Of a stretch of 45,522 nucleotides of DNA, positions 7,207 through 13,905 are shown piece by piece (positions within the stretch are counted from its first letter, which is position 1; every line of letters starts with the position of its first letter). Under the pieces are notes generated by a model. The model did not search any database and was not told the DNA's origin. It saw only the letters and a program-made list of their open reading frames with translations. The stretch is from an uncultured Pseudomonadota bacterium. Lineage in GTDB: Bacteria; Pseudomonadota; Gammaproteobacteria; Steroidobacterales; Steroidobacteraceae. A program made the translations under genes and the position numbers. The stretch lies in assembly GCA_903839465.1 (NCBI GenBank), contig CAIMCI010000288.1:1-45522 (forward strand). The letters are read 5' to 3'.

Positions 7207-8130
7207 TCACGCGGTGATCCGCTCGACGCGGTAGCCCATGCGCGGGAAATGAACGACCACCTCGCCGGCGCGCGGGTCGATGCGCCGTATCGCCACTTCG
7301 CGCAGTTGCAGGGTCACGAGCGTGCCGGTGACCGGTATCCGGCCGTAGTCGTCCGGCGTGACCTGCACGAGGTCCCCCGCGCCGAGGCCAAGCGCATCGG
7401 CGGGGTCGACCCCGGCGCCGGGCAGCGGGCCCGTCGAATGGGCCTCGGCGAGTGCCGCGTCGCTGCCGAGCGGCGTGCGGTCGCCGTGGCCGATGGCCCG
7501 CATGCGCTCCTCCCAGGCGCCGAGATGACGGAACCGCTGCAGCAGCGCCGCCGCGGTCGGCACGTTGCTGCGGATCATCCAGACCGGAAAATACGCGTTG
7601 ATGTCGGCCAGTCCGGGAACGGCACCCAGCAGGTGCGGACGGCCGTCGGCGAGTTGCTGATCGACGAGGTCCGCGTGGGCGAGCAACTGGGTGGTCAGGT
7701 GCGGCAGGTCGACTTCAAGCCGGTCAAAGTCCATGAAGTTGAAGAAGGCCTTGCGGTCGTCAATGATCGCCTTCGGCAGGCCGTTGCGGTTCATGCCCAT
7801 CGACAGGCCGGCACCGGGCTCGAAGAAGGCGCGATCGCTCCACGCGCACAGCGCGAGCGACAGACCCTGCTGACCGTCCGGGAACAGCGAGGGCTCGGGG
7901 AAGCGGCGCTCGAGCTCGGTGGCGATCAGCCGGGTGTCGCAGTAGATGTCGGCACCGATCTGCAGCACCGGGGTCTTGCGGTAGCCGCCGGTCAGCGCGG
8001 TCAGGTCCGGCTTTGGCATCACGAGCGGAATCTCGACCGACCGCCACGCAAGGCGCTTCAGGCCGAGCATCAGGCGGACCTTCTCGGCAAACGGGGACAG
8101 ATCGAAGTGATGCAGAATGGGTGTGTTCAT
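7207..8130 (-). CDS. glutathione S-transferase-like protein with extra C-terminal domain
   Basis: A 307-residue protein. Residues 1-85 form a thioredoxin-like GST N-domain with SPFAEKVRLML (Ser12 near the usual thiol-activating position) and the cis-proline region KTPVLQIG, followed by the DTRLIATELE helix. An all-helical GST C-domain extends to about residue 205. The remaining 90 or so residues (including DDYGRIPVTGTLVTLQ and PRMGYRVERI) look beta-rich and are not part of a normal GST of about 210 residues. AGGAAG 8 bases before the ATG supports the start. It is divergent from a Rieske oxygenase and shares the site-2 operator. A TATAGT on its own strand (8196-8201) lies 18 bases from CTGTTT of the palindrome. 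It may conjugate or isomerise a reactive pathway intermediate; its substrate is unknown. Confidence 0.85.
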   Translation of the reverse strand: MNTPILHHFDLSPFAEKVRLMLGLKRLAWRSVEIPLVMPKPDLTALTGGYRKTPVLQIGADIYCDTRLIATELERRFPEPSLFPDGQQGLSLALCAWSDRAFFEPGAGLSMGMNRNGLPKAIIDDRKAFFNFMDFDRLEVDLPHLTTQLLAHADLVDQQLADGRPHLLGAVPGLADINAYFPVWMIRSNVPTAAALLQRFRHLGAWEERMRAIGHGDRTPLGSDAALAEAHSTGPLPGAGVDPADALGLGAGDLVQVTPDDYGRIPVTGTLVTLQLREVAIRRIDPRAGEVVVHFPRMGYRVERITA

Positions 8131-8195
8131 GGCGGGCTTCCTGAGTCGTCGTGCTCGGCGGCCCGCGTGGGCAGCGGCGGCGCTGCCGCTCCCCG

Positions 8196-8263
8196 ACTAT
8201 AGCCCGCCTAACATAAAAAAAACAGTCAGGCTTGTTTCTTTTGTCGATTCAGCCGACTATACT
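8196..8263. promoter_or_regulatory. operator site 2 with overlapping divergent promoters
   Basis: The near-palindrome AAACAGTCAGGCTTGTTT occupies 8220-8237. On the minus strand CTGTTT (8220-8225) and TATAGT (8196-8201) are separated by 18 bases, forming a promoter for the GST gene. On the plus strand TTGTTT (8232-8237) is followed by TATACT (8258-8263) after 20 bases, a promoter for the Rieske-thiolase operon. The palindrome covers the possible -35 elements on both sides. The stretch after it (GCCGACT, then TCGACCCCTG) recurs downstream of site 3. Confidence 0.75.
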
Positions 8264-8351
8264 TCGACCCCTGGCGACAGACCGGCCATGGCAGCGCGCG
8301 GTAGAGGTCGTGGCCACAGACGGCGTGCGCACTAGCAGGAGGCGCAGTTCG

Positions 8352-9578
8352 ATGGTCAAGCCGGTTGCAGTCGAGCCCATCAAGGCCGCGATGGCCTTCG
8401 AGTTTTCACGCACCGCGCCGCCGCCCGGTTTTCCGGCGCTGCCGCCGATTCCGGGTGGACGCTACACCGACCCGGCGTTCCTCGCGCTCGAACAGCAGCA
8501 CCTGTGGAAGGCGAGCTGGCTGTACGCCTGCCACATCGATGAAATCCCCGAACCCGGGCACTTCATCGTTTTCCGGCGCACGGGCTCGCCCATCCTGATC
8601 GTGCATGGCAAGGACGGGGTCGTACGCGCCTTCTACAACACCTGCCGGCACCGCGGCGCGCCGCTCGTCAAGGAGTCCACGGGCAAGGTCGAGGGGCTCG
8701 TCTGCCAGTACCACGGCTGGACCTACGGCCTCGACGGCACCCTGATGAATCTGCGGGACAAGCGCGACTTTCCGGACTTTGACGCGACCTGTTATTCGCT
8801 AGGCGGCATCGCCTGCGAGCGGTTCGGCAACTGGGTGTTCGTCAACGAGGCGCCGTCGCCGCGCCCGCTGCAGGAAACGCTCGGCGAAATAGCCGAGATG
8901 TGGGCGGACATCCAGCCGGGCCAGACCCGCTTCGTGCACAAGAAGTCCTACCACGTGAAGTGCAACGTGAAGGTCCTGCTGGACGCGTTCCTCGAGGTCT
9001 ACCACCTCAAGTCCATCCACCAGCAGACGGTCGACCGCTTCCTCGATCACCGCGGTACGGCCATCTATCTCTGGCCGCACGGCAACTCCCTGATGGTGAC
9101 ACCGAACCGGCGTCCCGACTGGGAAGATCCGGGCACGCGCGGCATGCTGAAGCTCGCCAGCGCGTCGGAGATCACGGCCCACCACAACCCCTCGTACCAC
9201 CTCTACCCGAATCTCGTCACGCCCATCGCGGACAGCGGCATACCGTTCATTCTCTTCTGGCCGTGCGGGCCCCGGGAAATGGAGATCGAGGTCGTCTGGT
9301 TCGCGCCGGACTGGGGCGGCGGCCCGCTCAATCCGCTGTGGGAAAAACGCATCGCCAACTTCGAGCGAATCCTCTACGAGGACACGCAGTTCGCCGAATA
9401 CATCCAGGAGTCCGTCGAGTCAACCGGCTACCGCGGGCTGAACCTGAACTATCAGGAACGGCGCATCTACCACTGGCACGAGGAACTCGACCGGCGGATC
9501 GGGCGCGAACGCGTTCCCGCACACCTCGCCGTGACGCCGATGCTGCGACCGTTCGTCGTCGACACCATCGCGAAATGA
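8352..9578 (+). CDS. Rieske non-haem iron oxygenase alpha subunit 1
   Basis: A 408-residue ring-hydroxylating or O/N-dealkylating oxygenase alpha subunit. The Rieske domain has Cys98-x-His100 (CRHRG) and Cys118-x2-His121 (CQYHGW). The catalytic domain has DAFLEVYHLKSIH, in which His218 and His223 form the H-x4-H pair of the mononuclear iron site, and a C-terminal EDTQFAEY segment that could supply the acidic ligand. No beta subunit gene is present, so a homotrimer is likely. ATG at 8352 was chosen because AGGAGG lies 9 bases upstream; an upstream in-frame ATG at 8232 is inside the operator. It is first in an operon with the HMGCS-like/DUF35 fusion (4-bp overlap), thiolase, SDR and CMD genes. 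Electrons may come from the ferredoxin at 3791. The substrate is unknown, perhaps a CoA ester or free acid. Confidence 0.94.
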   Translation: MVKPVAVEPIKAAMAFEFSRTAPPPGFPALPPIPGGRYTDPAFLALEQQHLWKASWLYACHIDEIPEPGHFIVFRRTGSPILIVHGKDGVVRAFYNTCRHRGAPLVKESTGKVEGLVCQYHGWTYGLDGTLMNLRDKRDFPDFDATCYSLGGIACERFGNWVFVNEAPSPRPLQETLGEIAEMWADIQPGQTRFVHKKSYHVKCNVKVLLDAFLEVYHLKSIHQQTVDRFLDHRGTAIYLWPHGNSLMVTPNRRPDWEDPGTRGMLKLASASEITAHHNPSYHLYPNLVTPIADSGIPFILFWPCGPREMEIEVVWFAPDWGGGPLNPLWEKRIANFERILYEDTQFAEYIQESVESTGYRGLNLNYQERRIYHWHEELDRRIGRERVPAHLAVTPMLRPFVVDTIAK

Positions 9579-11017
9579 CGCGCGGCATCACGAGCTGGTC
9601 GGCCTACCTGCCCCGACAGCGGCTCGCCCGGTCCGCGGTCGCATCCGCGCTCGCCTGGTGCAGGCAGCCGGCGAAACGGGCGGCGACCGGCGAGCGCGCC
9701 TACGGCAGCTGGGACGAGGACAGCGTGACCATGGCGGTCGAGGCGGGACGGCTGGCGCTGCACGCCGCGCCGGCGCGGAACGCCGGGGCCCTGCATCTGG
9801 CCTCGACGACGCTGCCGTTCGCCGACCGGAGCAACGCCGGCATCGTGGCCGACGCCCTGTCGCTCGCCAATCCCCTGGACACCCAGGACGCCACCGGCTC
9901 GCAGCGGGCCGCGACCGGGCTGCTGCTACGGGCACTCAGCGGCGCCGGTGCCGGCGATACGCTCGTCGTTGCGGCTGAGCGTCGGCGCACCCGGCCGGGC
10001 AGCCCCGAAGAGGTCGCCTACGGCGACGGCGCGGCCGCCGTGCTCGTGGGCTCGGCGGGCGTCGTGGCCGAGTTCGTCGGCGCGCGCTCCGTGGCCGTCG
10101 ACTTCGTCGATCACTACCGCGAGACGGCAGCCGATCACGACTACGCGCTCGAGGAGCGCTGGGTGCGGACCGAAGGCCATCTGAAGCTCGTCCCGGATGC
10201 CGTTCGCCACCTGCTCGGGGAGCGCGCGATCGCGGCGGGCGACGTCCACCACTTCATATTCGCCGCGCCGCACGGCGCCGCGATCCAGGTCGCGGCTGCC
10301 TGTGGGATCGGCGCCGAGGCCGTCGCCGACCCGCTGCTCGAGCGCTGCGGGCATACGGGAGCGGCGCATCCGCTCCTCATGCTCGGTGCCGTTCTCGATG
10401 CCGCCGGTCCCGGTGAGCTCATCGTGCTGGTCGGGTTCGGCCAGGGCGTTGACGTGCTTATGCTGCGTACGACGGCTGCCGTCGCGGGCGCCATGGCGCG
10501 CGGGACGGTCGGCCGGGCGCTGTCCTCTGGCGTGACCGACCACGCCTACGTGCGCTTCCTGTCGCACAGCGGCACGCTCGCCATGGACTGGGGAATGCGT
10601 GCCGAGCGCGACACGCGCACGGCGCAGACCGTGCATTATCGCAAGCACCGCGAGCTCAACGGCCTCGTCGGCGGCCGCTGCCGGTCGTGCGACACGGTGC
10701 AGTACCCGAAATCGCGGGTCTGCGTGAACCCGGCCTGCCGGGCGACCGACACCCAGTCGGATGAGGTCCTGGCCGACGCCGCCGGACAGGTCAAGACCTT
10801 CACCGAAGACTGGCTGGCCTACGTACCCGCGCCGCCACTCCAGTACGGCAACATCGGCCTGCACGGTGGCGGCAATCTCTTCATCGAATTCGCCGACGTC
10901 GACCCGGGCGAGCTCAGCGTGGGTGCTGCCACGCGCTTCGTCTTCCGGATCAAGGACGTCGATCATGTCCGCGGTTTCCACCGCTACTTCTGGAAGGCCA
11001 CCCCGGTGAGGAGCTGA
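9575..11017 (+). CDS. HMG-CoA-synthase-like thiolase-fold protein fused to a DUF35 zinc-ribbon/OB-fold domain
   Basis: A 480-residue two-domain protein. Residues 1-300 look like an HMG-CoA synthase/KAS III-type thiolase fold (segments GAAAVLVGS, FIFAAPHGAAIQ, GFGQGVDVLML). Residues 355-480 form a DUF35 domain with a zinc ribbon (Cys369, Cys372, Cys383, Cys388) and an OB fold. By eye, the nucleophilic Cys of HMGCS is replaced by Thr107 (DATGS), the Glu near residue 80 is missing, His233 is kept, and the Asn of GNTGAA is His260. It may thus not do Claisen chemistry. ATGA overlap with the Rieske gene sets the start, and the thiolase follows after 2 bp. In archaea, thiolase, HMGCS and DUF35 proteins form one channelling complex; in steroid side-chain breakdown, a DUF35 protein pairs with a thiolase-like aldolase. 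Either is a model for this pair. Confidence 0.85.
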   Translation: MTRGITSWSAYLPRQRLARSAVASALAWCRQPAKRAATGERAYGSWDEDSVTMAVEAGRLALHAAPARNAGALHLASTTLPFADRSNAGIVADALSLANPLDTQDATGSQRAATGLLLRALSGAGAGDTLVVAAERRRTRPGSPEEVAYGDGAAAVLVGSAGVVAEFVGARSVAVDFVDHYRETAADHDYALEERWVRTEGHLKLVPDAVRHLLGERAIAAGDVHHFIFAAPHGAAIQVAAACGIGAEAVADPLLERCGHTGAAHPLLMLGAVLDAAGPGELIVLVGFGQGVDVLMLRTTAAVAGAMARGTVGRALSSGVTDHAYVRFLSHSGTLAMDWGMRAERDTRTAQTVHYRKHRELNGLVGGRCRSCDTVQYPKSRVCVNPACRATDTQSDEVLADAAGQVKTFTEDWLAYVPAPPLQYGNIGLHGGGNLFIEFADVDPGELSVGAATRFVFRIKDVDHVRGFHRYFWKATPVRS

Positions 11018-11019
11018 AC

Positions 11020-12228
11020 GTGGCCAGCGGCATCAAGGACAAGGTGGCGATAGTCGGCATGGGCTGCAGCCGTTTTGGCGAGCGCTGGGACGCCGGTGCC
11101 GACGACCTGATGATCGAGGCGTTCGGCGAGGCGCTCGCCGACGCGGGCATCGAGCGCGACCGAATCGAGGCCGGCTGGCTCGGCGTCTTCTACCAGGACC
11201 AGAGCGTGTCGCGCTCGGGGTTGCCGCTGTCCATGGCGCTCAGGCTGCCGAACATTCCGGTGACCCGCGTCGAGAACCTGTGCGCCACTGGTACGGAAGC
11301 CCTGCGGGGCGCGGCCTACGCGGTAGCGAGCGGCGCGGTCGACATTGCCATCGCCATGGGTGTCGAAAAGCTCAAAGACACCGGTTTCGGCGGGTTGCCG
11401 GAGCGAACGAAGGGGACCTTCGAGGATCAGTGGCAGCCGGGTTTCACGCCACCCGGGGCGTTCGCCCAGCTCGGCGCGGCGTACGCTGCGCGCCACGGCA
11501 TCGCGATGGATGAACTGCGCCGGGCGATGGCCCACATCTCGTGCAAGAGCCACAGCAACGCGAAATTCAACCCGAAAGCGCACCTGCGCAATGCCATCAC
11601 GCCCGAGCAGGTGCTCGCGGCGCCGATGATCGCCTATCCGCTTGGCGTGCTCGACTGCTGCGGGGTCAGCGACGGTGCCGCGTGCGCGATCGTGACGACG
11701 CCCGAAATCGCGGCGAGTCTCGGCAAGCGCGATCAGGTCACGATCAAGGCCCTGCAGCTTGCGCCGTCCAACGGCGTGGAAATGGGCCACGCCAGCTGGG
11801 ACGGCAGCCACACGCTGACTACCCCGATCGCTGCCGGCCGTGCCTACCGCGAGGCGGGGGTCCGTGACCCGGTGGCCGAGATCGATCTGATCGAAGTGCA
11901 CGACTGTTTCTCGATCACCGAACTCGTGCTCATGGAAGACCTGGGATTCAGCGCCGCCGGGCGGGCACCCGCCGACGTGCTCGACGGTCGCTACGACCGC
12001 GATGGCGCGATGCCGTGCCAGACCGACGGTGGCCTGAAGTGCTTCGGCCATCCGGTCGGTGCCTCCGGTCTGCGCATGGTCTATGAGATCTACACCCAGC
12101 TTCTGGGGCGTGCCGGCCAGCGGCAACTGTCCAGCCCGGCGCTGGGCCTCGCCCAGAACCTCGGCGGGATACCGAACAGAAACGTCGCGAGCGTGGCCAT
12201 CGTCGGCCTGCACGCCCACAAATCCTGA
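11020..12228 (+). CDS. SCP-x/Ltp-type thiolase or thiolase-like aldolase
   Basis: A 402-residue thiolase-superfamily protein of the sterol-carrier-protein-x/lipid-transfer subgroup. Visible residues are Cys88 in ENLCATGTEAL (nucleophile position), His294 in EVHDCFSITEL and His344 in CFGHPVGASG. The second thiolase Cys near the C-terminus is absent (AQNLGGIPNRN), as is usual in this subgroup. The start is GTG with GAGGAG 7 bases upstream, 2 bp after the DUF35 fusion gene, so the two are almost surely translated together and probably form a complex. Members of this subgroup either cleave 3-oxoacyl-CoAs or act as retro-aldolases on 3-hydroxyacyl-CoAs with a tertiary alcohol. Retention of the Cys favours thiolysis, but the aldolase option remains. 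Confidence 0.92.
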   Translation: MASGIKDKVAIVGMGCSRFGERWDAGADDLMIEAFGEALADAGIERDRIEAGWLGVFYQDQSVSRSGLPLSMALRLPNIPVTRVENLCATGTEALRGAAYAVASGAVDIAIAMGVEKLKDTGFGGLPERTKGTFEDQWQPGFTPPGAFAQLGAAYAARHGIAMDELRRAMAHISCKSHSNAKFNPKAHLRNAITPEQVLAAPMIAYPLGVLDCCGVSDGAACAIVTTPEIAASLGKRDQVTIKALQLAPSNGVEMGHASWDGSHTLTTPIAAGRAYREAGVRDPVAEIDLIEVHDCFSITELVLMEDLGFSAAGRAPADVLDGRYDRDGAMPCQTDGGLKCFGHPVGASGLRMVYEIYTQLLGRAGQRQLSSPALGLAQNLGGIPNRNVASVAIVGLHAHKS

Positions 12229-12263
12229 CGCCGGCCCGGCGTGCACGCTGCAGCGAGAATGCA

Positions 12264-13157
12264 ATGATCAAGGCAGAACCCGTGAAACCTGTACTTGTCG
12301 CCGACGAGGAACCGCGCTGGGGTTACACGATGGAGCAGCTGGCCACGGCTCCCATGGCGTTTCGCGAGGACCTCTTCGCGGATCAGGTGGTCCTGATCAC
12401 CGGCGGTGGCGGTGGTTTCGGGCGTGCGATGGCGTTCATGTTCGCGCGGCTCGGCGCGCACGTCATCGTCAGCGGCCGCAAGCCCGAGAAGCTCGACAAG
12501 ACGGCGGAGGGTGTCGCTCGGCTGCTCGGCAAGGAAATTTCGACGGTGCCGATGAACATCCGTCGACCCGCCGACTGCGAGGCGCTCATCGACCACGCCT
12601 GGGAACGCTACGGCAGGCTCGACCTCCTGGTCAACAACGCCGGTGGGCAGTATCCGCAGGCTGCGATCGACTTCTCCACCAAGGGCTGGCTTGCCGTCAT
12701 CGACACCAACCTGAACGGCACCTGGTACATGATGCAGGCCGCGGCGCGGCGCTGGCGCGACGCCAAGGTGCCGGGCAGCATCGTGAACATCGTGGCCAAC
12801 GTCTGGCGCGGCATGCCGCAGGTGGCTCACACGTGTGCGGCCCGCGCCGGTGTCATCTACCTCAGCAAGACGCTCTCCACCGAGTGGGCGCCGTTCGATG
12901 TTCGCGTCAACTGCGTCTCGCCCGGCTCGATCAACTCGGACGGCCTGAACGTGTACGACCCGGCCGCCGCGCTGCAGTTCAAGAATTCCAACCCCATGCG
13001 CCGCTTCGGCCACGTGTATGACGTCGGCCAGGCGGTTGCGTACGTGGGCGGACCGGCCGGCAGCTTCACGACGGGCGCCGTCATCGTCGTTGACGGTGGC
13101 AACGCCCAGTGGGGCGATGTCTGGCCGGCCGGCAAGCCCGACTATTTCACGGTCTGA
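12264..13157 (+). CDS. SDR, trans-2-enoyl-CoA reductase-like, without the YxxxK motif
   Basis: A 297-residue short-chain dehydrogenase/reductase. It has the nucleotide-binding TGGGGGFG (residues 46-53), NNAG at 124-127 and the C-terminal VNCVSPG and VDGG segments. The SDR catalytic YxxxK is absent: the aligned stretch is HTCAARAG, giving Thr190 and Arg194. Peroxisomal trans-2-enoyl-CoA reductases (PECR) and related 2,4-dienoyl-CoA reductases have this HxGAARAG pattern, so the enzyme most likely reduces an enoyl- or dienoyl-CoA with NADPH rather than a ketone. It also has a longer N-terminus (about 35 residues before the fold) than most SDRs. It is fourth in the site-2 operon, 35 bp after the thiolase. 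The ribosome binding site is weak. Confidence 0.88.
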   Translation: MIKAEPVKPVLVADEEPRWGYTMEQLATAPMAFREDLFADQVVLITGGGGGFGRAMAFMFARLGAHVIVSGRKPEKLDKTAEGVARLLGKEISTVPMNIRRPADCEALIDHAWERYGRLDLLVNNAGGQYPQAAIDFSTKGWLAVIDTNLNGTWYMMQAAARRWRDAKVPGSIVNIVANVWRGMPQVAHTCAARAGVIYLSKTLSTEWAPFDVRVNCVSPGSINSDGLNVYDPAAALQFKNSNPMRRFGHVYDVGQAVAYVGGPAGSFTTGAVIVVDGGNAQWGDVWPAGKPDYFTV

Positions 13158-13199
13158 TCGCCGGCGGATCCCGCAACCCGGCAGCCAACGGAGGATGCT

Positions 13200-13787
13200 A
13201 TGGCCAACACCCTGATGCAGAGAATTCCGCGCACCGAGCTGCCCGCGCAGCTGCACGTGGCCTGGGATACGCTCAATCGACTGACCGGCGAGCCGACCTT
13301 CGTCGAGGTCTTCGCGCAGAACCCGGCGATGCTGGATTTCGTGATGAACCAGTTCTACGGGCAGATCTTCTTCGGCGGCCAGGTCGACCAGCGCTACAAG
13401 CAGCTCGCGCGCCTGCGCCTGTCGACGCTGCACGGCTGCCGAACCTGCAACAAGCAGAACGTGCCGGGGGCTCTCGCGGCCGGGATCACCCAGGCCCAGA
13501 TCGATGCCATCGGCCACTTCGAGACGGGCCCCTTCACCGATGCCGAGAAGGCCGTGCTTGCCTATACCGAGCAGGTCGCGCTGACCAACATGGACGGACG
13601 AATGAGCGCCGAGCTGTACCAGCGGCTGCGGGCGCACTTCAGTGATGCCGACCTCTGCGAGCTGGGCGTGGTCATGGCCGTGATCTCCGGCATGGCGAAA
13701 CTCGCCTTCGTGCTCGACCTGGTCGAGCGCGAGCCGTACTGCCCGTTCGGCAGCGCCGCGGCGTCCGACGGTACGGCGGCGCACTAG
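13200..13787 (+). CDS. carboxymuconolactone decarboxylase/AhpD-like protein
   Basis: A 195-residue all-helical protein of the CMD/AhpD superfamily. The CxxC redox motif is present in HGCRTCNKQN; the His that follows it in AhpD-type peroxidases is replaced by Asn, so peroxidase activity is uncertain. Residues 80-150 match the CMD core. GGAGG 5 bases before the ATG is the best ribosome binding site of the operon. It is the last gene of the site-2 operon, and site 3 follows within 35 bp. Members near catabolic genes are decarboxylases, peroxide-detoxifying proteins or of unknown role. Protecting the Rieske oxygenases from uncoupled peroxide would fit here but is inferred. Confidence 0.86.
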   Translation: MANTLMQRIPRTELPAQLHVAWDTLNRLTGEPTFVEVFAQNPAMLDFVMNQFYGQIFFGGQVDQRYKQLARLRLSTLHGCRTCNKQNVPGALAAGITQAQIDAIGHFETGPFTDAEKAVLAYTEQVALTNMDGRMSAELYQRLRAHFSDADLCELGVVMAVISGMAKLAFVLDLVEREPYCPFGSAAASDGTAAH

Positions 13788-13821
13788 CGTCGCCACCGGC
13801 CGGTCCGCTGCGCTGCAATAA

Positions 13822-13863
13822 AAACAGTCAGACCTGTTTTTTTAGGACCTGCCGACTTACTAT
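13822..13863 (+). promoter_or_regulatory. operator site 3 and promoter of the second Rieske operon
   Basis: The near-palindrome AAACAGTCAGACCTGTTT lies at 13822-13839. CTGTTT (13834-13839) and TACTAT (13858-13863) are 18 bases apart and would drive the Rieske-PQQ-VOC-SDR operon, with the palindrome covering the -35. Downstream of it, GCCGACT and TCGACCCCTG repeat the sequence found after site 2, so the two promoter regions share an origin beyond the operator itself. A T-run immediately after the palindrome could also let it act as a terminator for the CMD gene. Confidence 0.72.
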
Positions 13864-13905
13864 CAGTCGACCCCTGTGCCCAGCGCCACCGCCCCGGAGA
13901 CGGAC

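Noticed and set aside
8232-8351. Upstream ATG at 8232 as the start of Rieske oxygenase 1.
   Set aside because: It lies inside the operator and before the predicted transcription start; AGGAGG precedes the ATG at 8352 instead.
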